Positions 1 through 6,953 are shown, numbered from the stretch's first letter. The stretch is DNA of 8,164 bases from Rhodospirillales bacterium (GCA_015654915.1 JAATFY010000035.1:1-8164); one strand, 5' to 3'. Translations and numbers: made by a program. Notes: generated from the letters alone by a model not told the origin.

Positions 1-1
1 C

Positions 2-577
2 ATTATCGGCGCCGATTACACCCGTGAAACGCTCGAGGCGCTTGGCTCAAAGATGCCCGGCCTTCCGCTGCTGCAATTCAATCTTGCGCAATGCCCTCTG
101 CCTGATGCCGCGGTCGATGCCGCGGTGCTTTTGAATGTGCTGGAACATATCGAGCATGACGATCTGGCCGTAAGCCAGCTTTACCGTATCCTGAAACCCG
201 GCGGGATTATGGTGGCAGAGGTTCCGGCAGGGCCGGATTTGTTCGACGGCTACGACGCGCATCTGATGCATCACCGCCGTTACGATATGGCGGGTCTGGA
301 AAAATTGGTGCGCAATGCGGGGTTCGATATCGTTACCCGTTCGCATCTCGGTTTTCTGATCTACCCGGCATTCTGGGCGACCAAAAAATTGAACCGCCTG
401 CGCGGCGAAGCCGCGACCCGCGCAAAAGTAAAACAGCAGATTACCGGTTCCAACAAAGCCTCCGGCCTGCTCGGACCCCTTATGCATATCGAAGATACGT
501 TGCGTCGTCATATTTACCTGCCCTTCGGCATTCGCGCCCTGATAACTTGCCGGAAACCCTACCGACAGGTAGGGTGA
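2..577 (+). CDS. Class I SAM-dependent methyltransferase, C-terminal part (5'-truncated by window edge)
   Basis: The reading frame is open from base 2 to the TGA at 575-577, giving 191 visible residues. An internal ATG at 53 exists, but coding similarity clearly extends upstream of it, so the gene begins before the window. Visible are the acidic end of strand beta-2 (IIGADY, D5 of the fragment), a VLEHI motif around residue 46 typical of Methyltransf_11/23 proteins, and RILKPGG (62-68), the usual post-motif loop. The glycine-rich SAM-binding motif I must lie off the left edge. The tail has an FGIRALITCRKP ending. Its likely role is methylation of a sugar, lipid or other small acceptor in surface-glycan synthesis; the acceptor cannot be read from sequence. 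It could also be the C-terminal domain of a larger fusion, since glycosyltransferase-methyltransferase fusions are known. The next gene follows 38 nt later. Confidence 0.82.
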   Translation: MIGADYTRETLEALGSKMPGLPLLQFNLAQCPLPDAAVDAAVLLNVLEHIEHDDLAVSQLYRILKPGGIMVAEVPAGPDLFDGYDAHLMHHRRYDMAGLEKLVRNAGFDIVTRSHLGFLIYPAFWATKKLNRLRGEAATRAKVKQQITGSNKASGLLGPLMHIEDTLRRHIYLPFGIRALITCRKPYRQVG

Positions 578-603
578 GCGGGGCTGATTTCGCCGCTACT
601 ATC

Positions 604-607
604 AGGA
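604..607 (+). promoter_or_regulatory. Ribosome binding site (AGGA) of the second methyltransferase
   Basis: AGGA lies 8 nt before the ATG at 616. This supports ATG 616 over the in-frame TTG at 547, which lies inside the preceding gene and would add 23 residues without family character. Confidence 0.5.
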
Positions 608-615
608 TTTCGCCG

Positions 616-1344
616 ATGAGTAATGCCGACCTCTACCCGCCACGCTTCCAATGGCCCAAGCTTCTTCCGCCCTTGACGGCAGAGCAGCAACGCATCAGTG
701 ACGATTTTGTCCGGCACTGGCACGAAGTGCTGCCACGACGTTACGGCATGATCGAGCGCTTTAACCATGGCTTTCCGGTTCGCCAGCATGATATCAAAAT
801 CGGCGGCAAAACCATCGAGATCGGGGCCGGTCTGGGTGAGCACGCGCGTTACGAGAATCTCGATATTCAGGATTATTACTGTCTGGAATTGCGCGAGATC
901 ATGGCCGAGAATATCCAGACGCGCTTCCCCAAGGTCAAGGTGGTCATGGGCGACTGCCAGCAGCGCTTGTCTTTCCCCGATGGTTTCTTCGACCGTGTCG
1001 TGGCGGTACATGTGCTCGAACATCTTCCCGATTTACCGGCGGCGTTGGCCGAAATGGCACGGCTGCTTAATCCCAAAGGCGTTTTCCATATCGTCATTCC
1101 CTGCGATCCCGGCTGGCTTTACCGCCTGACCCGTTTTATCTCCGCCGAACGGATTTTCCGGCGGCGCTACAAACAATCTTACGACTGGTTCATCCGACGC
1201 GAACATATTAACTCGCCGTCCGAAATACTGGCCGTACTCGAACGTTATTTTTATATCGAAAAACGGGAATTTTTTCCCTTCCGTCTTCCTTTCATTGACC
1301 TCAATCTTTGCCTTGGTCTGGTCGCGCGCAAAAAAACGGGCTAA
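616..1344 (+). CDS. Class I SAM-dependent methyltransferase
   Basis: Complete 242-residue protein. Motif I is IEIGAGLGEH (67-76), where the GxGxG loop binds SAM. E91 sits at the end of beta-2, where the ribose hydroxyls are bound. GDC (112-114) precedes the region that contacts adenine, and VLEHL (133-137) plus the LLNPKG loop (150-155) complete the Methyltransf_11-like core. The C-terminal third is rich in aromatic and basic residues (FRRRYKQSYDWFIRREH, 181-197) and could form an acceptor or membrane-facing surface; that is inference. The acceptor is unknown, but the context of sugar enzymes suggests a glycan or its lipid carrier. The start was chosen at ATG 616 because of the AGGA upstream. 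Only the VLEH and (K/N)P-G motifs are shared with the preceding methyltransferase, so the pair does not look like a recent duplication. Confidence 0.85.
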   Translation: MSNADLYPPRFQWPKLLPPLTAEQQRISDDFVRHWHEVLPRRYGMIERFNHGFPVRQHDIKIGGKTIEIGAGLGEHARYENLDIQDYYCLELREIMAENIQTRFPKVKVVMGDCQQRLSFPDGFFDRVVAVHVLEHLPDLPAALAEMARLLNPKGVFHIVIPCDPGWLYRLTRFISAERIFRRRYKQSYDWFIRREHINSPSEILAVLERYFYIEKREFFPFRLPFIDLNLCLGLVARKKTG

Positions 1345-1349
1345 CGAAC

Positions 1350-1742
1350 ATGGCGCGGCTGTTACGCAAACTCGGCTGGTTCAGCGTGGTGGGTATCTTC
1401 GCGGCCCTGCTGTATGGAACGGCTGTTTTTGTCTGTGTCGAATGGCTGGGGCTGAATCCGCTGGCGGCGCATGGCATCGGCTTGGCACTGGCCGCGCTCT
1501 GTTCCTATATCGGTCACTATTCTTTCACTTTTCAGGCCAAAGGACGACACAAGATTTATGTGCCCCGTTTTATCGTGCAAGCCATAGTATCGGTGGTGCT
1601 ATCGACGGCAGCGATGATGCTTGTGACACGGATACAATTGAGTTACCTGTTTGCGGTTATGGCGACGATGGTCCTTATTCCCGGGGTCAACTTCCTGCTG
1701 ATGCAATTTTGGGTATTCAAGGCCGGCCATGAACAAAAATAA
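1350..1742 (+). CDS. GtrA-like four-helix membrane protein
   Basis: 130-residue, very hydrophobic protein with four predicted membrane segments at roughly residues 10-30, 40-61, 72-93 and 97-120. It has the family hallmarks of a conserved aromatic/His stretch after TM2 (YIGHYSFTF, 53-61), a short basic loop, and a C-terminal FLLMQFWVF segment (115-123) like the N-F-x-x-x-x-x-W-V-F ending of GtrA/DPMS-type proteins (PF04138). GtrA proteins are thought to help move polyprenyl-phosphate-linked sugars across the inner membrane. A partner DPM1-like glycosyltransferase is normally nearby and may lie upstream of the window. ATG 1350 is 5 nt after the previous stop; a TTG at 1308 would overlap the upstream gene and add a non-hydrophobic leader. 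The 3' end overlaps the next gene by 14 nt, suggesting translational coupling. Confidence 0.85.
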   Translation: MARLLRKLGWFSVVGIFAALLYGTAVFVCVEWLGLNPLAAHGIGLALAALCSYIGHYSFTFQAKGRHKIYVPRFIVQAIVSVVLSTAAMMLVTRIQLSYLFAVMATMVLIPGVNFLLMQFWVFKAGHEQK

Positions 1743-2700
1743 TCCTCATTATTTCATCACTGGCGGCGCCGGTTTCATCGGCAGCAATCTGGCCGACCGG
1801 TTGCTGGCCGCGGGCGCGCATGTCACCGTCTATGACAATCTCTCCACCGGCTGCGCCGAATTTCTGGCCGGTGCCCACCGCCAATCCAATTTCCGTTTTA
1901 TTGCCGGCGATACGCTCGACGAAGCGGCGCTGACGAAAGCGATGGCGGGCTGCGATTTCGTTTTCCATCTCGCCGCCAACGCCGATGTCCGTTTCGGCAC
2001 GCAGCATCCGCGCCGCGACCTGGAACAGAACACCGTCGCCACCCAGAATGTTCTGGAAGCGATGCGCGCCAACAACATCCGGCGGATCGCCTTTTCCTCG
2101 ACCGGCTCGGTTTATGGCGAGGCTCCCGTCATTCCCACGCCGGAAGACGCGGCTTTTCCGGTGCAGACATCGTTTTACGGCGCATCAAAACTTGCGGGCG
2201 AGGGGCTGATCGCGGCTTACTGCGAAGGCTTCGGCTTTCAAGGCTATATTTTCCGCTTCGTCTCTATTCTGGGCGAGCGTTACACCCACGGCCATATTTT
2301 CGATTTCTACCAAAAATTGCGCGACGATCCGGAAACACTGAAAGTGCTGGGCGACGGCACGCAGCGCAAATCCTACCTTTACATACAGGATTGCATCGAC
2401 GCCATGCTGACAGCCATCGCGAAAGCCGATGCCAAGGTCAATATCTTCAATCTGGGCACCGAGGAATATGTCAGCGTCAATGACAGCATCGCCGCGATTA
2501 TCGGCCATCTCGGCCTCAAGCCGCGGCTTTCCTATACCGGCGGCGACCGCGGCTGGATCGGCGACAATCCGTTCATCTTTCTGGATATCAAGAAAATCCG
2601 GGCGCTGGGCTGGCAGCCGAAACATGCGATCCGCGAAGGCATTATGAAAACCCTTGCCTGGCTGCAAGCCAATCAATGGGTTTATGAGAAACGCCCATGA
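1729..2700 (+). CDS. NAD-dependent nucleotide-sugar epimerase/dehydratase (GalE-like extended SDR)
   Basis: Complete 323-residue extended SDR, the usual length for GalE-type enzymes. The Rossmann motif TGGAGFIG is at 11-18, and the acidic D36-N37 pair in VYDNLS is typical of NAD preference. HLAA is at 80-83, the catalytic SST at 123-125, and Y150-xxx-K154 in FYGASK. The C-terminal substrate domain has GDGTQRKSYLYIQD (208-221), a hallmark of NDP-sugar epimerases that contact the nucleotide-sugar. The expected reaction is 4-epimerisation via a transient 4-keto sugar, but 2-epimerases and dehydratases share the fold, so the exact sugar is not assigned. The start ATG 1729 has AAGG six nt upstream, inside the GtrA gene. 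Its stop overlaps the next start as ATGA. In context it probably modifies the activated heptose or a partner NDP-sugar. Confidence 0.88.
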   Translation: MNKNNPHYFITGGAGFIGSNLADRLLAAGAHVTVYDNLSTGCAEFLAGAHRQSNFRFIAGDTLDEAALTKAMAGCDFVFHLAANADVRFGTQHPRRDLEQNTVATQNVLEAMRANNIRRIAFSSTGSVYGEAPVIPTPEDAAFPVQTSFYGASKLAGEGLIAAYCEGFGFQGYIFRFVSILGERYTHGHIFDFYQKLRDDPETLKVLGDGTQRKSYLYIQDCIDAMLTAIAKADAKVNIFNLGTEEYVSVNDSIAAIIGHLGLKPRLSYTGGDRGWIGDNPFIFLDIKKIRALGWQPKHAIREGIMKTLAWLQANQWVYEKRP

Positions 2701-4004
2701 AAATCTGCGTCTATGGTTTGTGGCATCTCGGTTCCGTGACCGCCGCCTGTCTGGCCGAAGCGGGCTTCACGACCGTCGGCCTCGATGACGATGCCCGCGT
2801 GGTTGAGAACCTGCGGCAGGCCAAGCCGCCTTTGTTCGAGCCGGGCCTTGCCGAACTTACGCGCACCGGCATCGATGGCGGTTATTTATCTTTTACGACC
2901 GACAAGGCTGCGGCGGTCGCCAACGCCGATCTGGTGTGGGTGACATTCGATACGCCGGTGGACGACGACGACAATGCCGATGTCGCTTTCGTGCGCGGCA
3001 AAGTCGAAAGCCTTTTTCCCCGTTTTAAAAACGGCGCGGCGGTTCTGGTGTCGTCGCAAATGCCGGTCGGGAGCGTCCGCGCGTTGGCCGAAAGCTTTGC
3101 CGCGACGGCTCAGGGGCGGCAGATCGGCTTTGCCTGCTCGCCCGAGAATTTGCGGCTCGGCAAGGCAATCGATGTCTTTAGGCATCCGGAACGCATCGTT
3201 ATCGGCACCGACGACCGCGCCGATGGCGGCCTTGCGCGGCGGCAGATCGAGCCCGTGGTTTCGCGCTTCTGCCCCGCCCTGATGTGGGTGTCGATCGAGG
3301 CGGCGGAGATGGTCAAGCACGCCCTCAACGCTTTTCTTGCCACCTGCGTCACTTTCATCAACGAAGTGGCGACGGTCTGCGAACAGGTGGGAGCCGACGC
3401 CGCTGAAGTCGAGGCCGCCTTGCGCGCCGAACCGCGCGTCGGGCAAAAAAGTTATATCCGCCCCGGCGCGGCCTTCGCGGGCGGCACGCTGGCCCGCGAC
3501 GTGACGTTCCTTACGCAACTGGCGGAAGAGCATGGACTCGATCTGCCGCTGCTCAATGGTATTATCCGCAGCAATAAAATCCACCGCCATTGGCCATTGC
3601 GCCGCATCAGCGAACATTTCGGCACATTGGCGGGACGGAAAATCACGGTGCTTGGCCTTTCCTATAAGCCGGACACCGACGCCACCCGCCGCTCAGTTGC
3701 GATTGAACTTTGCCGCGACCTGATCCGCGAAGGCGCAATAGTCATCGCCTTCGATCCCGCCGTGCGCGAACTGCCGAGCGATTTGTCCGGCAAGGTGAAA
3801 CTGGCCGATTCCCTGAAGACGGCGCTGAAGGAATCCGAAGCTTTGGTGATCGCGACGGAATGGCCGGAATTCAAGACGCTGACCGCCGATACGCTGGCGG
3901 AATCCATGGCGGTTTCGCCCCTGATTCTCGACCAGAACCGCTTCCTGACGCCGGCAATCGCCAACGATCCACGCCTGCGCTATGTTACGATCGGAAAACC
4001 CTGA
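2697..4004 (+). CDS. UDP-glucose dehydrogenase-like protein lacking the catalytic cysteine
   Basis: Complete 435-residue member of the UDP-glucose/GDP-mannose dehydrogenase family, of normal length, with all three domains. The N-terminal Rossmann motif is altered from GxGYVG to GLWHLG (7-12), D30 probably binds the NAD ribose, and FEPGLAEL (47-54) is a family signature. SPENLRLGKA (148-157), K207 and N211 match the SPEFLREGxA block and the catalytic Lys/Asn pair. The C-terminal domain starts with GLSYKPDTDATRRS (320-333). The catalytic block FGGSCFPKD is replaced by FAGGTLARD (260-268), so the nucleophilic Cys is T264 while the Asp (D268) stays. The positions of the catalytic Thr and Glu appear as Q121 and L154. 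True UGDHs oxidise C6 alcohol to carboxylate via a Cys thiohemiacetal, so this protein probably does not make a uronic acid. A single two-electron oxidation is possible. The frame is intact, which argues against decay. Confidence 0.85.
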   Translation: MKICVYGLWHLGSVTAACLAEAGFTTVGLDDDARVVENLRQAKPPLFEPGLAELTRTGIDGGYLSFTTDKAAAVANADLVWVTFDTPVDDDDNADVAFVRGKVESLFPRFKNGAAVLVSSQMPVGSVRALAESFAATAQGRQIGFACSPENLRLGKAIDVFRHPERIVIGTDDRADGGLARRQIEPVVSRFCPALMWVSIEAAEMVKHALNAFLATCVTFINEVATVCEQVGADAAEVEAALRAEPRVGQKSYIRPGAAFAGGTLARDVTFLTQLAEEHGLDLPLLNGIIRSNKIHRHWPLRRISEHFGTLAGRKITVLGLSYKPDTDATRRSVAIELCRDLIREGAIVIAFDPAVRELPSDLSGKVKLADSLKTALKESEALVIATEWPEFKTLTADTLAESMAVSPLILDQNRFLTPAIANDPRLRYVTIGKP

Positions 4005-4017
4005 TAAAGATCGTCCG

Positions 4018-4887
4018 ATGAAACTCAAGAACCGCAATGCCGTTATTACCGGCGCAGGCCAAGGCCTTGGCGCCGCCATCGCCGCGCAATATGTCGTCGA
4101 GGGCGCTTCGGTTCTGCTGTGCGCGCGTTCGCAAAAGTCGCTGCTGAAAGTACAAAAAGAGTTATCCGCTAATCTTGCCGACGGCCAACGCGTGTTGATC
4201 CAGGTTGCGGATGTCGCCGACCGCGCGCAGGTCGATGCGCTGTTCGCCACCGCCAAAAAAGAATTCGGGCACCTTGATATCCTCGTCAACAATGCGGGCA
4301 TCTATGGCCCGATGGGGCCGCTGGAAGACAGCGACTGGGACGAATGGGCGGAGGCGATACGCATCAATATACTCGGCACCGTCTATCCCTGCCGCTGCGC
4401 CCTGCCGATAATGAAACAACAGGGCTACGGCAAGATCATCAACCTGTCGGGTGGCGGGGCCACCAACCCGATGCCGCGCATCAGCGCCTATGCGACATCC
4501 AAAGCCGGCGTCGTGCGTTTCACCGAAAGCCTTGCCCTTGAAGTCCAGTCCGACCATATCGATGTCAATGCCGTGGCGCCCGGCGCCTTGGCGACCCGCC
4601 TTACCGACCAATTGATCGATGCCGGTCCCGAAAAAGTCGGCGAGGCTTTTTACCGGCGCATGCTGAAAATCCGCGACGAGGGCGGCACGCCTTTAACGAC
4701 AGGCGCATCTCTCTGCGTCTGGCTCGGCTCGGCCGAAAGCAACGGCATTACCGGACGTTTGCTCAGCGCCGTATGGGACCCGTGGCCAACGCTGGCCGCA
4801 CGCCGCGACGAGTTGACCGGCAGCGATATTTATACTTTGCGCCGCATCGTGCCCGCCGACCGAGGCAAGAAATGGGAAGCTTCGTGA
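4018..4887 (+). CDS. Short-chain dehydrogenase/reductase (classical SDR)
   Basis: Complete 289-residue classical SDR. The cofactor motif TGAGQGLG is at 11-18. R37 in CARS, just after beta-2, hints at NADP(H), although this is only suggestive. NNAG is at 91-94, and the catalytic tetrad is N117, S144, Y158 and K162 (SAYATSK). PG at 188-189 follows beta-6. All catalytic residues are present, so an active carbonyl reductase or alcohol dehydrogenase is expected. The core usually ends near residue 245-250; here a tail of about 40 residues (250-289), beginning SAVWDPW and rich in Arg, extends it. ATG 4018 was preferred to ATG 3982, which lies inside the upstream gene; no strong Shine-Dalgarno is seen. 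Its stop overlaps a possible GTG start of the next gene. Its substrate is probably a keto-sugar made by a neighbour (inference). Confidence 0.88.
   Translation: MKLKNRNAVITGAGQGLGAAIAAQYVVEGASVLLCARSQKSLLKVQKELSANLADGQRVLIQVADVADRAQVDALFATAKKEFGHLDILVNNAGIYGPMGPLEDSDWDEWAEAIRINILGTVYPCRCALPIMKQQGYGKIINLSGGGATNPMPRISAYATSKAGVVRFTESLALEVQSDHIDVNAVAPGALATRLTDQLIDAGPEKVGEAFYRRMLKIRDEGGTPLTTGASLCVWLGSAESNGITGRLLSAVWDPWPTLAARRDELTGSDIYTLRRIVPADRGKKWEAS
4862..4865 (+). promoter_or_regulatory. Ribosome binding site (GAGG) of the Gfo/Idh/MocA gene
   Basis: GAGG stands 6 nt before ATG 4872, inside the end of the SDR gene. It favours ATG 4872 over ATG 4773 (33 extra Arg-rich residues with no fold) and over GTG 4884, which overlaps the SDR stop as GTGA and has only GGGAAG close by. 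Confidence 0.45.
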
Positions 4888-5876
4888 TCAAAACCGTCGG
4901 CATCATCGGTTGCGGCCTGATCGGCCAGAAACGCGCGAAAGCGGCGAAGGCGCACGGCCTGAACATAATCGCGGCGGCGGATATCGACCTGAACCGCGCC
5001 GAGGACCTGCTCAAAAATAACAGCGCTGCCGGAAAAGCTTTTGCCGACTGGAAAGAAGTTATCGCCGCGCGACCCGATCTGGTCGTGATCGCCACGACCC
5101 ATGACCGGCTGGCGGAAATTTCCCTGGCCGCCGTCGAGGCCGGTTGCCATGTGCTGGTCGAAAAACCCGCCGCGCTCACCAGCGCCGAACTGGTTCCCGT
5201 TATCGCCGCCGCCGAACGCGCCAAGCGCACCGTCAAGGTGGGATTCAACCACCGTTTTCATCCGGCGCTGCAGAAAGCACATGAAATCGTAGCTTCCGGC
5301 GCCGCCGGCCCCTTGATGTTTATCCGCGGACGTTACGGCCATGGCGGGCGGCTGGGGATGGAAAAGGAATGGCGCTGCCAGCCGGAAAAATCCGGCGGCG
5401 GCGAGTTGATCGATCAGGGTTCGCACCTCATCGACCTGTCGCGCTGGTTCCTCGGCGACTTCGCCGAAGTCAGCGGCACGCTCGGTACCCTGTTCTGGGA
5501 TATTCCGGTCGATGACAACGCTTTCATCAATCTGCGCACCGCGACGGGGCAAATCGCCTGGCTGCATGCAAGCTGGACGGAATGGAAAAACATGTTTTCC
5601 TTCGAAATTTACGGCCGTGTCGGCAAATTGGTGGTCGACGGGTTGGGCGGCAGCTACGGCCCCGAGCGCCTGACTTTCTACCGTATGTTACCGGAAATGG
5701 GGCCGCCCGAAACGACGGTCTGGGAATTTCCCGCCCCCGACGCCTCATGGGAAGCGGAATTCGCCGATTTGATGGAGGCGCTGGATAAAGGACGTCCGCC
5801 GCTCGGAACCGTCTATGACGCCAAAGCCAATCTCGATATCATCGGGAAATTGTACCTGTCGCAGTTCAAGAATTGA
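4872..5876 (+). CDS. Gfo/Idh/MocA family oxidoreductase
   Basis: Complete 334-residue protein of typical family length. The N-terminal Rossmann fold has GCGLIG (13-18) and D37 after beta-2. The family signature EKP (97-99, in VLVEKPAA) lies next to the nicotinamide site, and NHRFHP (126-131) follows. The substrate domain carries GGGELIDQGSHLIDLSRW (175-192), with the catalytic D181/H185 pair of the DxGxHxxD motif. Members oxidise or reduce sugar hydroxyls (often C3 of NDP-sugars, or inositols) with NAD(P). The substrate here is unknown, but a nucleotide-sugar or heptose derivative fits the cluster. The start is ATG 4872, overlapping the SDR by 16 nt; GTG 4884 is the alternative and would remove four residues. 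The last codons and the stop lie in the left arm of a long inverted repeat. Confidence 0.88.
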   Translation: MGSFVIKTVGIIGCGLIGQKRAKAAKAHGLNIIAAADIDLNRAEDLLKNNSAAGKAFADWKEVIAARPDLVVIATTHDRLAEISLAAVEAGCHVLVEKPAALTSAELVPVIAAAERAKRTVKVGFNHRFHPALQKAHEIVASGAAGPLMFIRGRYGHGGRLGMEKEWRCQPEKSGGGELIDQGSHLIDLSRWFLGDFAEVSGTLGTLFWDIPVDDNAFINLRTATGQIAWLHASWTEWKNMFSFEIYGRVGKLVVDGLGGSYGPERLTFYRMLPEMGPPETTVWEFPAPDASWEAEFADLMEALDKGRPPLGTVYDAKANLDIIGKLYLSQFKN

Positions 5877-5945
5877 CGGGCCGTGCCCCGAACCGCCTGC
5901 AAGAAAGAAGTTTAACGCGAAACAGCCTGTCAATTCTTGAGTTGC
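5861..5945. repeat. Long inverted repeat / potential RNA hairpin in the mid-operon gap
   Basis: TCAAGAATTGAC at 5866-5877 is repeated exactly in reverse complement as GTCAATTCTTGA at 5929-5940. As RNA, the pairing extends outward (5861-5865 with 5941-5945: three Watson-Crick and two G-U pairs) and inward (5878-5881 with 5925-5928: three Watson-Crick and one G-U). The result is a stem of about 21 bp with a 43-nt loop. The left arm includes the last codons and stop of the Gfo/Idh/MocA gene. No T-run follows the right arm, so it is not a standard intrinsic terminator. It could be an RNase III or stability element, or, as DNA, a pair of inverted protein-binding half-sites centred 63 bp apart (about six helical turns). 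Function is inference. Confidence 0.6.
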
Positions 5946-5960
5946 GATGACTGCATACGA

Positions 5961-5965
5961 AGGAG
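5961..5965 (+). promoter_or_regulatory. Strong ribosome binding site (AGGAG) of the GHMP kinase
   Basis: AGGAG, within GAAGGAG, stands 7 nt before ATG 5973. It is the best Shine-Dalgarno in the window and fixes the start against an in-frame TTG at 5937, which lies in the right arm of the inverted repeat. Independent strong initiation here suits a gene that is not coupled to its upstream neighbour. Confidence 0.75.
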
Positions 5966-5972
5966 CCAAACG

Positions 5973-6953
5973 ATGATCATTACCCGCAGCCCCTTACGCA
6001 TCACTCTCGGCGGAGGCGGCACCGACCTGCCGTCTTATTACAAGGAGCACGAAGGGTTTCTGATCGCCGCGGCGATCGACAAATATGTCTACATCACGGT
6101 TCACCAGACTTTCGTCGAAGATTTGATCGTCAAATATTCCAAGATGGAACGCGTGGCGTCGCTGAAAGATTTGCAGCATCCGATTATCCGCGAAGCGTTC
6201 GAATTGGTCGGCCTCGACGGGCACCATCTGGAGCTCACAAGCATGGCCGATATTCCGGCGGGCAGCGGTCTCGGTTCGTCCGGAAGTTTTACGACGGCGC
6301 TTTTGAAGGCCCTGCATGCCTATAACAAGAACCTGATTCTGCCCGAACAACTGGCCGAGCAGGCCTGCCATATCGAGATCGACCTCCTGCAGGAACCGGT
6401 CGGCAAGCAGGATCAATATATCGCGGCTTACGGCGGCGTGACCTGCTTCAAATTCAAGCGCGACGGCAAAGTGGAAGCATGGCCGCTCAAAATCTCTTCC
6501 GAAACGCTTTACAACCTCGAAGACAATCTCCTGCTGTTCTTCACCGGCTATTCGCGCAGCGCCTCAAGCATTCTGAAGGATCAGGATTCGCGCACCAAAA
6601 AATCCGACAAATCGATGATCGACAACCTGCATTACGTCAAGGATCTGGGCCTGCGCAGCCAGGCCGCGCTTGAAACCGGCGACCTGCATAAATACGGCCA
6701 GTTGATGCACGAACATTGGGAACACAAGAAACAGCGCTCGGGCGGCATGTCGAACCCCGATATCGACGCATGGTATCAGAAAGCCATGGAAAACGGCGCC
6801 GTCAGCGGCAAGCTGATCGGCGCGGGCGGCGGCGGGTTCCTGATGTTCTACACCGAAGAAAAAGTCCGGCTGCGCCACGCCATGCTTGCGGCGGGATTGC
6901 GCGAGGTACGCTTCCGGTTCGATTTCGAAGGCACCAAGACAATCGTGCAATAA
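5973..6953 (+). CDS. hddA: GHMP-family sugar kinase, D-glycero-D-manno-heptose 7-phosphate 1-kinase-like (HddA)
   Basis: Complete 326-residue GHMP kinase. Motif 1 is RSPLRITLGGGGTDLP (5-20), the substrate-binding form seen in heptose and fucose kinases. Motif 2, the ATP phosphate loop, is DIPAGSGLGSSG (93-104). GKQDQY (144-149) carries the probable catalytic Asp (D147), and motif 3 is KLIGAGGGGFL (280-290). HddA phosphorylates D-glycero-D-manno-heptose 7-phosphate at the anomeric carbon to the alpha-1,7-bisphosphate, the committed step of the GDP-heptose route. The nucleotidyltransferase and SIS isomerase that follow strongly support this over other GHMP kinases such as L-fucokinase or galactokinase-like proteins, which cannot be excluded from sequence alone. 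The next start lies 12 nt after the stop. Confidence 0.82.
   Translation: MIITRSPLRITLGGGGTDLPSYYKEHEGFLIAAAIDKYVYITVHQTFVEDLIVKYSKMERVASLKDLQHPIIREAFELVGLDGHHLELTSMADIPAGSGLGSSGSFTTALLKALHAYNKNLILPEQLAEQACHIEIDLLQEPVGKQDQYIAAYGGVTCFKFKRDGKVEAWPLKISSETLYNLEDNLLLFFTGYSRSASSILKDQDSRTKKSDKSMIDNLHYVKDLGLRSQAALETGDLHKYGQLMHEHWEHKKQRSGGMSNPDIDAWYQKAMENGAVSGKLIGAGGGGFLMFYTEEKVRLRHAMLAAGLREVRFRFDFEGTKTIVQ

Noticed and set aside
1295..1732. 145-codon plus-strand frame overlapping the GtrA gene
   Set aside because: The overlapping frame 1350-1742 gives a clean four-helix GtrA protein, while this frame gives no coherent domain.
2886..3617. 243-residue open frame on the minus strand
   Set aside because: Antisense shadow of the UGDH-like gene; no domain, no ribosome site, and an unusual His/Arg/Gly-rich composition.
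4773..4871. Upstream ATG extension of the Gfo/Idh/MocA protein
   Set aside because: It adds 33 Arg-rich residues before the Rossmann fold, overlaps the SDR gene heavily, and has no ribosome site as good as the GAGG before 4872.
5877..5895. Small GC hairpin (GGGC-CGT-GCCC) as an intrinsic terminator
   Set aside because: The stem is only four pairs and no T-run follows. It may merely compete with the longer inverted repeat.
5877..5972. Sigma70-type promoter in the mid-operon gap
   Set aside because: TTGACG at 5873 and TTGAGT at 5937 resemble -35 boxes, but neither has a credible -10 at 16-18 nt. They are not listed as promoters.
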